From contig DLGJ01000005.1 in the NCBI GenBank assembly GCA_002482645.1, positions 1 through 22,727 on the forward strand: DNA of 22,727 bases, in the 5' to 3' direction. Source of the DNA: Hyphomicrobiaceae bacterium UBA7697. GTDB lineage: Bacteria; Pseudomonadota; Alphaproteobacteria; Rhizobiales; Methyloligellaceae. The position numbers and the translations under genes are program-made. The number at the start of each line of letters is the position of its first letter. The stretch's first letter is position 1. Of the stretch, positions 1 through 7,398 are shown piece after piece. The notes under the pieces were generated by a model. It did no database searches, was not told where the DNA came from, and saw only the letters and a list, made by a program, of their open reading frames with translations.

Positions 1-146
1 GCTCCGTCGCCTTCGCGCTTGAAGGCCTTGAGGCCGCCGCGGCCGAGCGCGGCCCGGCGGACGCCGTGCGCGAGCCGGACGCGGGCTTCCTTCGGACGGC
101 CCGGCGCGCGCCGGACGACAATCGGCAGTGGTCTTTTCACTCTCAC
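1..146 (-). CDS. L,D-transpeptidase (YkuD domain), N-terminal part only
   Basis: Minus-strand reading frame that begins in the window and runs off the left edge, so only about 48 residues are visible. The start is GTG at 146, preceded by GGAGG at a spacing of 5; an in-frame ATG at 158 overlaps that ribosome site and is a less likely start. The visible protein begins MRVKRPLPIVVRRAPGRP and reaches LGRGGLKAFKREGDGA. That matches the usual opening of cytoplasmic-type alphaproteobacterial YkuD proteins (a beta strand, then a '...LGRxG...KREGDGATP' segment). The catalytic Ser-His-Gly-Cys motif would lie outside the window. Family function is forming or editing 3-3 peptidoglycan cross-links, but some short homologues lack a signal peptide, as here, and their substrate is uncertain. 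It is divergent from the response regulator gene. Confidence 0.7.
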   Translation of the reverse strand, partial: MRVKRPLPIVVRRAPGRPKEARVRLAHGVRRAALGRGGLKAFKREGDG

Positions 147-275
147 GCGAGCCTCCATTCGCGTATTCGCCCCGGACTCGATAAGCTTGTGGCTTCGCCC
201 CGCCCCTCGTAAAACCCACTATTGAGGAGCATTCCTCCGAACTGCCAACTCTGAATACCGGGGAAGGACTGGCCC
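147..275. promoter_or_regulatory. Divergent intergenic region with a small inverted repeat
   Basis: 129 bp between the transpeptidase start (146, minus) and the response regulator start (276, plus). It must hold promoters for both, but no convincing -35/-10 pair is visible. An inverted repeat GAGGA-GCAT-TCCTC lies at 224-237. GGGGAAGGA just before 276 is the likely ribosome site for the regulator. The role of the repeat is unknown. Confidence 0.4.
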
Positions 276-962
276 ATGAGCAATGCGCGTACGATTCTCA
301 TCATCGACGACGACGATGAGTTGCGCGAGTCCTTGAGGGAGCAGTTGTCTCTTCACGAGGAGTTCGAGACGGAGCTCGCTTCGACCGCTCAAGACGGACT
401 GAAACTTGCCCGGAACGGCCATGTCGATCTCGTCTTGCTCGATGTGGGACTGCCGGATCTCGACGGGCGCGAAGCCTGCAAGCTTCTGCGCCGGAGCGGC
501 TTCAAGGGCCCGGTCATCATGCTCACGGGCCAAAGTTCCGACGCGGACACCATTCTCGGGCTGGAATCGGGGGCGAACGACTATGTCACCAAGCCGTTCC
601 GCCTCGGCGTTCTCTTGGCGCGCATCCGCGCCCAGCTCCGCCAGCACGAGCAGAGCGAAGATGCCGTCTTCACCATTGGCCCGTACACGTTCAAACCCGC
701 CGCGAAGCTGCTTCTGGATCCGGCCGGCGGAAAGATCCGCCTGACGGAAAAAGAGACGTCCATTCTCAAATATCTGTACCGCGCCGGCGAACGGGTCGTG
801 ACGCGCGACGTGCTGCTGCACGAGGTGTGGGGATACAATGCTGGCGTCTCCACCCATACGCTCGAGACCCATATCTACCGTCTGCGTCAAAAGATCGAAA
901 AGGACCCGTCCCAGGCGGAGCTTTTGATTACCGAGACCGGCGGCTACAAGCTCGTTCCTTGA
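276..962 (+). CDS. OmpR/PhoB-family response regulator
   Basis: 228-residue two-component response regulator of normal family length. The receiver domain covers about residues 5-120: acidic cluster at 11-14, phosphoacceptor D56 in LVLLDVGLPDLDG, conserved T84 in IMLTG and K106 in YVTKPF. The C-terminal winged-helix DNA-binding domain (about 130-227) has the family pattern LTEKETSILKYL and the recognition-helix segment THTLETHIYRLRQKIE. Phosphorylation by a sensor kinase should control promoter binding. No kinase gene is next to it, so the partner is encoded elsewhere. It converges on xthA with only 7 bp between the stops. The general look is that of the alphaproteobacterial CenR-type cell-envelope regulator, but that is a guess from resemblance; family assignment is sure, target genes unknown. 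Confidence 0.95.
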   Translation: MSNARTILIIDDDDELRESLREQLSLHEEFETELASTAQDGLKLARNGHVDLVLLDVGLPDLDGREACKLLRRSGFKGPVIMLTGQSSDADTILGLESGANDYVTKPFRLGVLLARIRAQLRQHEQSEDAVFTIGPYTFKPAAKLLLDPAGGKIRLTEKETSILKYLYRAGERVVTRDVLLHEVWGYNAGVSTHTLETHIYRLRQKIEKDPSQAELLITETGGYKLVP

Positions 963-969
963 ACCGACC

Positions 970-1791
970 TCAGTCGATCTCGAGATCGACGATTACGGGA
1001 ACGTGGTCGGAGGTGCGCTCCCAGTCGCGCGTCTGGTCGAGCACGCGCATCGACGTGGCCGCTCCGTCAAGCGCGGGCGTCATCCAGACATGATCCAGCC
1101 GCCGGCCGCGATTGGAAGCGCGCCAATCGCGATTGCGGTAGCTCCACCAGGTAAAGAGCTTCTCTTCCGGCGGCACGTGGCGGCGCATGACATCGATCCA
1201 CTCGTGCGATGCCAGCGCCTGTGCCATGCGCTCCGTCTCCGGTGGCGTATGACTGACCACTTTGAGGAGCTGCTTGTGCGACCAAACATCGGTTTCGAGC
1301 GGCGCCACGTTGAGGTCGCCGACCAGAATCATGCGGTTCTTGGATTTCGCCTTGTGCGCGCCGGACCAGTTTGTCAGCGCATCCAGAAAATCGAGTTTGT
1401 GCCGGAACTTGTCGTTCACGCCGGGATCGGGAATGTCCCCGCCCGCCGGAACGTAAAAATTGTGAAGGGTCAGTGGCTTGGAGATGGACGCCCCCTCCGC
1501 CAGCATGACCGAGACATGGCGTGCGTGGTTGTCGCCGCAAAGGTCGAGCCGGCCGGTCCCGGCCAGAGGGACTTTCGAAAGGGTCGCGACGCCGTGATAG
1601 CCCTTCTGGCCGGTCACCGCCGCAAAGGGGAAGCCCATCGCCTCGAAGGCCGCGCGCGGGAACTGCGCTTCCTGGCACTTGATTTCTTGAAGGCAGAGGA
1701 TGTCGGGGTTCTCCGCCCGGACGAAGCGCTCCACCAAGTCGAGCCGCAAGCGAACGGAGTTGATATTCCATGTGGCCAGTCGCAATCGCAT
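970..1791 (-). CDS. xthA: Exodeoxyribonuclease III (AP endonuclease)
   Basis: 273 residues, the usual length for ExoIII. It belongs to the endonuclease/exonuclease/phosphatase fold. Visible signatures are LRLATWNINSVRLR at the N-terminus, the metal-binding glutamate in LCLQEIKCQ, the central LVGDLNVAP (catalytic Asp and Asn), WWSYR near the C-terminus, RLDHVWMTP and the terminal SDHVPVIVDL with the catalytic Asp-His pair. The enzyme cuts DNA at abasic sites and removes 3' blocking groups during base excision repair, and also has 3'-5' exonuclease activity. The ATG at 1791 is chosen over an in-frame ATG at 1827 because homologues start directly at the M-x-L-x-x-A-T-W-N strand. A terminator at 1891-1929 separates it from lolA upstream, so it should have its own promoter; none is obvious. 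Confidence 0.96.
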   Translation of the reverse strand: MRLRLATWNINSVRLRLDLVERFVRAENPDILCLQEIKCQEAQFPRAAFEAMGFPFAAVTGQKGYHGVATLSKVPLAGTGRLDLCGDNHARHVSVMLAEGASISKPLTLHNFYVPAGGDIPDPGVNDKFRHKLDFLDALTNWSGAHKAKSKNRMILVGDLNVAPLETDVWSHKQLLKVVSHTPPETERMAQALASHEWIDVMRRHVPPEEKLFTWWSYRNRDWRASNRGRRLDHVWMTPALDGAATSMRVLDQTRDWERTSDHVPVIVDLEID

Positions 1792-1890
1792 GACCGGTTT
1801 GCTAGTCCCTCCGCGCCCTCCAGGCAATGGCGGAGGTGCCCCGCGCGCGGATCCTCAGCCAAAAAGCGGAGGGATAAAGAAGGAGGGACA

Positions 1891-1929
1891 AAGAAAAAGG
1901 CGTCCAACCGCTGCGCGGGGTTGGACGCC
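1891..1929 (-). terminator. Rho-independent terminator, minus strand
   Basis: Perfect 11-bp stem GGCGTCCAACC (1899-1909) with GGTTGGACGCC (1919-1929) and a 9-nt loop. Read on the minus strand it is followed at once by TTTTTC. The plus-strand side has no T tract. It ends minus-strand transcripts coming from lolA or from the hairpin-rich stretch described for 1891-2035, before xthA. Confidence 0.9.
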
Positions 1930-2035
1930 TAAGCGCGTTCTTCGCGCGAGCCGGGAGGGAAGCCGGCTCGAGCAGACCACATCTTCGGCTAGACGGGGGG
2001 CACTACCGATGAAAGCGATGTGGTCCGCTTCTGTT
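1891..2035 (-). ncRNA. Candidate small RNA with C-rich hairpin loops
   Basis: No protein gene fits between lolA (ends 2133) and xthA (starts 1791). The minus strand here folds into successive perfect or near-perfect hairpins. The first is a 12-bp stem (arms 1972-1983 and 2017-2028, one G-T pair) continuing into a 7-bp inner stem capped by a loop containing CCCCCC. Next is a 7-bp stem (1948-1954 with 1963-1969) whose loop reads CTTCCCTC. A small GCGCG hairpin follows, then the rho-independent terminator. With the proposed promoter the transcript would be about 145 nt. C-rich loops opposite ribosome-binding sites are a known feature of several alphaproteobacterial trans-acting sRNAs. It could instead be a structured lolA 3' UTR. 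It does not look like the single long rod of 6S RNA. Confidence 0.5.
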
Positions 2036-2038
2036 CAA

Positions 2039-2067
2039 GACTTATGCAGTCCGCGATGCAATTTCAA
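2039..2067 (-). promoter_or_regulatory. Possible promoter for the candidate small RNA
   Basis: Minus-strand TTGAAA at 2067-2062 with a weak -10 (ATAAGT or TAAGTC) 16-17 bp downstream, placing a start near 2035, just before the first hairpin. The -10 match is poor, so this is tentative. Confidence 0.3.
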
Positions 2068-2132
2068 TGCTTCGGAGATCGAAAACTTAATAACTGGTAA
2101 ATACGTTGAAGGTTCGGCGGTAAGTTGTTGAC

Positions 2133-2981
2133 CTAGCCGCCCATTCCTTGAAACGGACTAGACGGCACATCGTCGGATTTGAAGAATCGCGACGACTTTT
2201 TTCGTCCCCGGACGAGATTATCGACCGTGACTCGCGTGGTCAGCCCTTGCGCGTCGGTGATGGTCCATTCCCGCAGCTCGAGCTGGGAGCCGGAATCGAA
2301 GGATAGCTTGATGTGACCGGCCGTGCCTTTGCGGTCCTCGAGTGTGATCGCCAGGACATTGTTGTCGCGCTCGACGCCGACGATCTTGGCATCGCGCCCC
2401 AGATCCACGTTCTTGGCCAGCAGGAGCCGGAAGGGAGTCGATTTGATCGGATATTTCTCGACCGTTTTCAGGCTCTTGTCCTCGATGGCCAGGGAATGGC
2501 CGTCGGCGATGATGCGCAACGGATTCGGCGGTGCGTAGTCGAACCGGATTTTTCCCGGGCGCAGAACGTAGAACCGGCCGTTGGAGCGCTTATTGCTCGA
2601 ATCGGTCTGCTGGAAATTGCCCTCGAGGCTGGTCACGCCGTTGAAATAGGCGTTGATCTTGTCGACCGCATCCGCCTGCTGCTGACCGATCAGAGGGGTC
2701 GGTCCCTTCGAGGCTTCGACGGCGACCTGCCAGCTAGCGCCTTCGTCCATCTTGGGCGGGACGATTTCCTCGACCGGCGCGGCATCTTCCGCCGGAATGG
2801 CGTCCTGGCCGATGGACGGGCGCAGCGCGCCTTGAGGCGCGGGCTGCGAGGCGGCGGCCTGCGGCGCGGGCGGAGTCTTCGTCACGGTCGTCGAAGAGCC
2901 TTGAGCGTTGGCCAGGCTCATGGTCAAGCCCAGCGCGAGCGGCAAACTTGCGGCAACTCGTGCGGCGCAGCCTCTAATCAT
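2133..2981 (-). CDS. lolA: LolA-family outer-membrane lipoprotein carrier
   Basis: 282-residue secreted protein. Residues 1-26 form a signal peptide ending ANA, followed by a Pro/Ala/Gln-rich segment to about residue 95 that is longer than in E. coli LolA. The LolA fold follows (about 100-275): DKINAYFNGVTSLEGNFQQTD, the strand GRFYVLRPGKIRFDY, LRIIADGHSLAIED, and the C-terminal LELREWTITDAQGLTTRVTV. The family carries lipoproteins across the periplasm from LolCDE to the outer membrane. GAGGGG lies 6 nt before the ATG. It is the last gene of the dapC-ftsK-lolA group but has its own promoter candidate at 3033-3061. Assignment rests on the conserved strand pattern; the exact cargo role is inferred. 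Confidence 0.88.
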   Translation of the reverse strand: MIRGCAARVAASLPLALGLTMSLANAQGSSTTVTKTPPAPQAAASQPAPQGALRPSIGQDAIPAEDAAPVEEIVPPKMDEGASWQVAVEASKGPTPLIGQQQADAVDKINAYFNGVTSLEGNFQQTDSSNKRSNGRFYVLRPGKIRFDYAPPNPLRIIADGHSLAIEDKSLKTVEKYPIKSTPFRLLLAKNVDLGRDAKIVGVERDNNVLAITLEDRKGTAGHIKLSFDSGSQLELREWTITDAQGLTTRVTVDNLVRGRKKSSRFFKSDDVPSSPFQGMGG

Positions 2982-3032
2982 AAATCCCCCTCGTCATGGC
3001 CGTCCGGGCGAGGACGTTGGTCGAACGTCTTC

Positions 3033-3061
3033 GGATAGATGATTCCGTCAAATCTGGTCAA
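3033..3061 (-). promoter_or_regulatory. Promoter for lolA
   Basis: Minus-strand TTGACC (3061-3056) and CTATCC (3038-3033) separated by exactly 17 bp, close to the alphaproteobacterial housekeeping pattern. The start would fall near 3026, giving a leader of about 45 nt before the lolA ATG at 2981. It lies in the 120-bp gap after ftsK, so lolA can be expressed apart from ftsK. Confidence 0.55.
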
Positions 3062-3101
3062 CTTCTAGGCGTCGGCCAGCATTGGGACGGCCTGTCGCGG
3101 G

Positions 3102-5627
3102 CTAGTAGGGAGCGTCTGCGTCGTCGTTCCCGACCAGAATATCACGCTTGCCGGCGTGGTTGGCGGCACCGATCAGACCTTCCTTCTCCATGCGCTCGAT
3201 CAAGGTCGCGGCGCGGTTATAGCCGATCCCAAGCCGGCGCTGGATATAGCTGGTCGAAACTTTCTTGTCGCGTAGCACCACGGCCACAGCCTGATCGTAG
3301 AGATCGTTGCCGCCGTCTCCGTATTCCGGGGCCACGTCACCGCCCGAATCGTCGCTGCCGTCGTCTTCGGTGATCGCGTCGAGATAGGCGGGAACGCCTT
3401 GCCTCTTGAGATGGTGGACCACCTTCTCCACCTCGTCGTCCGATACGAAGGGGCCGTGCACGCGGATGATGCGGCCGCCGCCGGCCATATAAAGCATGTC
3501 GCCCTGTCCGAGCAGCTGTTCGGCGCCCTGCTCGCCGAGGATCGTGCGGCTGTCGATCTTGGACGTGACCATGAAGCTGATCCGTGTCGGGAAATTCGCC
3601 TTGATCGTGCCCGTGATGACGTCGACGCTCGGACGCTGGGTCGCGGTGATCAGGTGAATGCCGGCCGCGCGCGCCATCTGCGCCAGGCGCTGGACCGCGG
3701 CCTCGATATCCTTGCCCGCGACCATCATGAGGTCCGCCATCTCGTCGACGATGACGACGATATACGGCATCGCCTCGTAATCCATCTCCTCTTGTTCGTA
3801 GATGGCCTGGCCGGTCTCGCGGTCGAAGCCGGTCTGCACCGTGCGGGTCAGAGTCTCGCCCTTGGCTTCGGCCTGCGCGATCCGCGCGTTGTAGCCCTTG
3901 ATGTCGCGGACGCCGAGTTTGGACATGCGCTTGTAGCGCTCCTCCATCTCGCGAACGGTCCATTTGAGCGCGACAACGGCCTTTTTCGGGTCCGTGACAA
4001 CGGGCGCCAGGAGATGCGGGATGCCGTCATAGACGGACAGTTCCAGCATTTTGGGGTCGATCATGATGAATTTGCACTGCTCCGGCGACATCCGGTAGAG
4101 CAGCGACAGGATCATGGTGTTGATGCCGACGGACTTGCCCGAGCCGGTGGTGCCCGCGATCAGAAGATGCGGCATGCGCGACAGGTCGGCGACCATCGGT
4201 TCGCCGCCGATCGTCTTTCCGAGCGACAAGGGAAGGCGCGCGTCCGTTTGCTGGAAGTCGGGCGATTCCAGAAGCTCCCGCAGCACGACCATTTCGCGCC
4301 GTTCGTTCGGGAGCTCGATGCCGATCGCATTCCGCCCGGGCACCACGGCCACGCGGGCGGCGATGGCGCTCATGGAGCGGGCGATGTCGTCGGCAAGGCC
4401 GATTACGCGCGAAGACTTGGTTCCGGGCGCGGGCTCGAGCTCGTAGAGCGTGACGACCGGGCCCGGCCGTACATTGGTGATCTCGCCCTTGACTCCGAAA
4501 TCCTGCAGCACGCCTTCGAGCTCGCGCGCGTTCTCCTGGAGGACTTCGTCGCTGATGCCGCTGCCGCGGGCGGCGCGGGGCTTGGGCTGCAACAGCTTGA
4601 GCGACGGCGGGTCGAATGGGGCGCCGCTGGGGCGCGCGGCCACGCGCGTCTGCTTGCGGGCCGGTTTGCCGTCTTCCTGTTCGAGGCGGGTGATGCGATA
4701 GCCGGGCGCCGCCGCGCCGTCATTGTCGCCGCCGTCGTCGTCGGGATACCGCTCGTCGCCGTACCGGTCCTCGACAAGCGGCGCGGGGCCGAACGACGGT
4801 TCGATCCGGCCATCGTCGTAGGTCAGGCGCTTTGGCTCGTCCCTTCGCACATCCTGCGGCTCGTCGGGCTCGAGGTCCTCATCGTCATCGGCCTCGAAAT
4901 CCTCCTCCGCGATTGTGCCGGCCTTCGGCTTGCGGCGGAAGAGGCGGCGTGTCCGCGCGAAGCCGTCGATCACGACATGCATGCCTGCGCCGAGCCAGGC
5001 ATTGGCCCATTCCTCGGCGGCACTGGCGCGCGGCGCCCAGAGCGCGATGAGCTTCGAGGCACTGGTGCCGCAGGCGAAGAACAGCAAAGCGAATCCGGCG
5101 ATCAGGAATGCGAGGCCCGCGACGAACGAGACCGCCGATTCGGGCAGGAACGGGCCGATGATATGAGCGCCCGCCATGATGAAGTCGCCGAGGATGCCGC
5201 CGAGCCCGTTCAGCAGGGGCCAGCTCTTGGGCTGAGGCAGTCCGGCGAAGGCGGCCGCCAGCAGGAGTGCCGAGAACGGCCAAGCGAGAAGGCGGTACTT
5301 GATCTTGTTGGGAACCGTGCCGGCGACGAGGTGCCAGCCCCAGACCGCCAGCGGAAGGAACAGGAAGATCGCCGCAAGACCCAAGGACTGAATGCCGAGA
5401 TCGGCGATCACGGCGCCCCAATCGCCGAGCAGATTGCGCGGAACGACCGGAGTCGCGTTGTTGAGGCTGGGATCGTGGACGGACCAAGTGGCAAGGCTCC
5501 CCCACACGGCGCAGGCGCCCGCGATCAGGACGAATCCGTAGGTGCCGAACACCAGACGGCGCAATCCGTTCTCCACGGCGCTTGGAAGAAGCCGCCGTCG
5601 TGTCGTCGATCTGCCTATCGGTGCCAT
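3102..5627 (-). CDS. ftsK: DNA translocase FtsK
   Basis: 841 residues from the ATG at 5627. The open frame extends back to 5780, but that part overlaps the aminotransferase gene and has no FtsK character. Order of domains: membrane segments in about residues 26-190; an acidic, low-complexity linker (about 240-305), much shorter than in E. coli; the alpha domain (about 355-480); the RecA-like motor with Walker A GTTGSGKS at 492-499 and Walker B IVVIVDE at 623-629; and the gamma winged-helix domain (about 773-834, DLYDQAVAVVLRDKKVSTS onward), which reads polar sequence motifs. It acts at the division septum, pumping DNA to the dif region and activating XerCD. The ATG lies 4 nt after the dapC stop, suggesting coupled translation; AGAGGG sits directly against the ATG, an unusually tight spacing. 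Confidence 0.97.
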   Translation of the reverse strand: MAPIGRSTTRRRLLPSAVENGLRRLVFGTYGFVLIAGACAVWGSLATWSVHDPSLNNATPVVPRNLLGDWGAVIADLGIQSLGLAAIFLFLPLAVWGWHLVAGTVPNKIKYRLLAWPFSALLLAAAFAGLPQPKSWPLLNGLGGILGDFIMAGAHIIGPFLPESAVSFVAGLAFLIAGFALLFFACGTSASKLIALWAPRASAAEEWANAWLGAGMHVVIDGFARTRRLFRRKPKAGTIAEEDFEADDDEDLEPDEPQDVRRDEPKRLTYDDGRIEPSFGPAPLVEDRYGDERYPDDDGGDNDGAAAPGYRITRLEQEDGKPARKQTRVAARPSGAPFDPPSLKLLQPKPRAARGSGISDEVLQENARELEGVLQDFGVKGEITNVRPGPVVTLYELEPAPGTKSSRVIGLADDIARSMSAIAARVAVVPGRNAIGIELPNERREMVVLRELLESPDFQQTDARLPLSLGKTIGGEPMVADLSRMPHLLIAGTTGSGKSVGINTMILSLLYRMSPEQCKFIMIDPKMLELSVYDGIPHLLAPVVTDPKKAVVALKWTVREMEERYKRMSKLGVRDIKGYNARIAQAEAKGETLTRTVQTGFDRETGQAIYEQEEMDYEAMPYIVVIVDEMADLMMVAGKDIEAAVQRLAQMARAAGIHLITATQRPSVDVITGTIKANFPTRISFMVTSKIDSRTILGEQGAEQLLGQGDMLYMAGGGRIIRVHGPFVSDDEVEKVVHHLKRQGVPAYLDAITEDDGSDDSGGDVAPEYGDGGNDLYDQAVAVVLRDKKVSTSYIQRRLGIGYNRAATLIERMEKEGLIGAANHAGKRDILVGNDDADAPY

Positions 5628-5631
5628 CCCT

Positions 5632-6822
5632 CTAACCCAATGTGGCGACGATTCGCGCAAGGCCCTCGCGCGTTGTCTCCTCGTCGTGCACGAGCGCGAG
5701 CCGGACGAAGTCCAGGCCCGGATTGGCCTGGCGGCTCTGCGGCTTCGTGAGATAAGTCCCTGGAAGAACTTTGACACCACACCCTTTCCAAAGGGTTTTC
5801 GCCGCGGCTTCGCCGCCGCCGAAATCGGCCATATTCAGCCAAAGAAAGAAGCCGCCGGGCGGTTGGGCATGGCCGTAGCGGCCTTGGAGGATCGAATCGG
5901 CCGCCTCGAAATTGGCCCGGTAGAAGGCGCGTCCGGCCTCCACATGAGCCTCGTCGGCCCAGGCGGCTGCCGACACGTGCTGGATGGGGATGGGTACTTG
6001 CGGGCAAGCCACGTTCCGGAAGCGGAAATAGGCCTCGATAAAGTCCGGATCGCCGGCAATGAAGCCGGAGCGTAGACCCGGCAGACCCGATCGCTTGGAC
6101 AGCGACTGGAACGACAGGACATTTGCGAGGCTGCCCGTGCACGCGTGTGCAACGTCGAGAGCCCCAGGGGGTGCCGCATCGCAGTAGATTTCGGAATAGC
6201 ATTCGTCCGCGAAAAGCAGGAAGTCGTGGCGGCGTGCGAGGGCGATCGCCTTCGCCAGATAGTCGCGTGAGGCGACCGCGCCTTCCGGATTGGACGGCGA
6301 ACAGAGATAGAGCGCGACCGTCCGGCGAAGGATCGTCTCGTCGATCGCGTCGAGATCGGGGAGGAATCCCGATTGCGGGCCGGAGGGCAAGAACACCGGC
6401 TCGGTCCCTGCGACCGCCGCCGCCGCCGCGTAGACTTGATAAAACGGGTTCGGAATGAGCACGACGGGATCGGCGACGTGGGATTTCCGCGCGCGTGCCG
6501 GAAAGATCGCGGAGAACAAACCCTCGCGCGAGCCGTTCAGCGGCAGGATGTGCATTTCCGGATCGACGGTCCCCTCAAGCGCCGGATAGCGCCGCGCCAT
6601 CCAGCCGCCGATCGCCTCACGGAGCGCCGGGATGCCCCGGATCGGCGGATATTTGCCGAACGCCGCCAAGTGCTCTTCCAGAACGGGCTGCACGAAAGGT
6701 GGCAGCACGGTGTGCGGTTCGCCGAGCGAAAAGTTCAAGGGTGTGGCGCCGGGCGGCGTGTCTTCGAGAAGCGTATTGAGACGCGCGAAGGGCGAGCGGA
6801 CAAGTTCCTCTAAGTGTGTCAT
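5632..6822 (-). CDS. dapC: PLP aminotransferase, DapC-type (succinyldiaminopimelate transaminase)
   Basis: 396-residue fold-type I aminotransferase. Visible landmarks are FSLGEPHTVLP near residue 31, YPPIRGIPALREAI (58-71), the PLP contacts N178 (SPSNPEG), D206 and Y209 (FADECYSEIY), the Schiff-base lysine K243 in SLSKRSGLPGLRSG, and the substrate-carboxylate arginine in the C-terminal VRLALV segment. The SLSKRS-LPGLRSGF and FADECYSEIY blocks are typical of proteobacterial DapC, which makes N-succinyl-LL-2,6-diaminopimelate for lysine and peptidoglycan. Substrate cannot be proven from sequence alone; related transaminases look similar. It leads the ftsK-lolA group. Immediately upstream (32 bp) lies the AT-rich insert, and no clear ribosome site precedes the ATG, which reads as a disturbed upstream region. 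Confidence 0.82.
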   Translation of the reverse strand: MTHLEELVRSPFARLNTLLEDTPPGATPLNFSLGEPHTVLPPFVQPVLEEHLAAFGKYPPIRGIPALREAIGGWMARRYPALEGTVDPEMHILPLNGSREGLFSAIFPARARKSHVADPVVLIPNPFYQVYAAAAAVAGTEPVFLPSGPQSGFLPDLDAIDETILRRTVALYLCSPSNPEGAVASRDYLAKAIALARRHDFLLFADECYSEIYCDAAPPGALDVAHACTGSLANVLSFQSLSKRSGLPGLRSGFIAGDPDFIEAYFRFRNVACPQVPIPIQHVSAAAWADEAHVEAGRAFYRANFEAADSILQGRYGHAQPPGGFFLWLNMADFGGGEAAAKTLWKGCGVKVLPGTYLTKPQSRQANPGLDFVRLALVHDEETTREGLARIVATLG

Positions 6823-6854
6823 TGCAAATCGCTGAATGAGGATATCGAACTTTG

Positions 6855-7265
6855 TTAGAATGGAATTTCGTCATCAAGTTCAGGCTTACGATTTGTAGCA
6901 ACAAGTTCTCGGTTCTTATTAAGAATAGTATATGTACCATCACTGGTTATTTCGACATATCCACCATCTTTAAAATAGAACGAAATCTCATCATCATCAA
7001 AGATAAGCTTTTTTACTAGTGGATGACCAACGATAACGTCCTTGGCGACCTCAGTTAATATGCGAACTTCTGCTAGGCGACTGCGGAAACGCTCTACGAT
7101 CGTTTGATAGTCGTCGCGCGATTTAAGAGCTTCATCCAGCAGGCGCCGCGCAGCTTCCACTTCGGATGCAAGGCCCAACGCCTCTTGATAGGCGACAATC
7201 CGCTCTACGAGCTCTGTCGGTAGTGCATATACTCGTCGCTGAGTCTTCTCTTTTGCCTCTTCCAT
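6855..7265 (-). CDS. Ribbon-helix-helix-like protein with an SSB-type acidic C-terminal tail
   Basis: 136 residues from the ATG at 7265, which has CGGAG 7 nt upstream; the open frame reaches further back but lacks a better start. Residues 10-48 (RRVYALPTELVERIVAYQEALGL onward) have the strand-helix-helix pattern of ribbon-helix-helix DNA-binding proteins. Residues 50-80 look helical, possibly coiled coil. Residues 85-120 form short beta strands (LIFDDDEISFYFKDGGYVEI). The chain ends ELDDEIPF, nearly the same as the conserved tip of bacterial SSB (DDDIPF), which docks repair and replication enzymes. The gene is clearly richer in A and T than its neighbours and uses different codons, a sign of transfer. 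It is divergent from the 71-residue gene. No named family is recognised; DNA binding and docking are inferences from motif. Confidence 0.75.
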   Translation of the reverse strand: MEEAKEKTQRRVYALPTELVERIVAYQEALGLASEVEAARRLLDEALKSRDDYQTIVERFRSRLAEVRILTEVAKDVIVGHPLVKKLIFDDDEISFYFKDGGYVEITSDGTYTILNKNRELVATNRKPELDDEIPF

Positions 7266-7332
7266 GTTACGCTCCGTGTAACAACGCTTTACACTCACTT
7301 GACACCAATTTATGTCACTTCTAGCCTTACAC
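7263..7332. promoter_or_regulatory. Cluster of GTGTAA/TTACAC half-sites (likely operator)
   Basis: The gap between the two divergent genes has a dense set of related half-sites: TGTTAC (7265-7270) with GTAACA (7278-7283), spacing 7; GTGTAA (7276-7281) with TTACAC (7289-7294), spacing 7; a further TTACAC (7327-7332); and GACA/TGTC at 7301-7316. The equal spacing suggests a repressor binding cooperatively along one face. The RHH-like protein encoded here is the natural candidate, as such proteins often repress their own gene. The first repeat touches the start codon of that gene. Confidence 0.55.
7299..7327 (+). promoter_or_regulatory. Possible promoter for the 71-residue gene
   Basis: A perfect TTGACA at 7299-7304, with CTAGCC or TAGCCT 16-17 bp downstream as a weak -10. 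The start would be near 7333, right at the third TTACAC site, so a protein bound there would block transcription. Confidence 0.4.
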
Positions 7333-7398
7333 CAACGCTCAACGAGTCGCAATTGCGATAACCGGGGGCCGACAACCACAGCAGGAGGATTAAGTCCT

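Noticed and set aside
19..225. 68-codon plus-strand frame at the left edge
   Set aside because: The opposite strand holds a YkuD-type N-terminus with a good ribosome site; this frame is its shadow.
1891..2035. 6S RNA as the identity of the lolA-xthA structured RNA
   Set aside because: 6S RNA is a single long rod with a central bubble closed by its two ends. This sequence forms separate hairpins and ends in an independent terminator.
3399..5750. 783-codon open frame on the plus strand
   Set aside because: It is antisense to ftsK, whose domains are unmistakable. Long antisense frames are common in GC-rich codon-biased genes, and this one is rich in His, Asp and Arg with no domain.
5628..5780. 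N-terminal extension of ftsK by 51 codons
   Set aside because: It overlaps the end of dapC and has an Arg/Ser-rich shadow composition; the family N-terminus matches the ATG at 5627.
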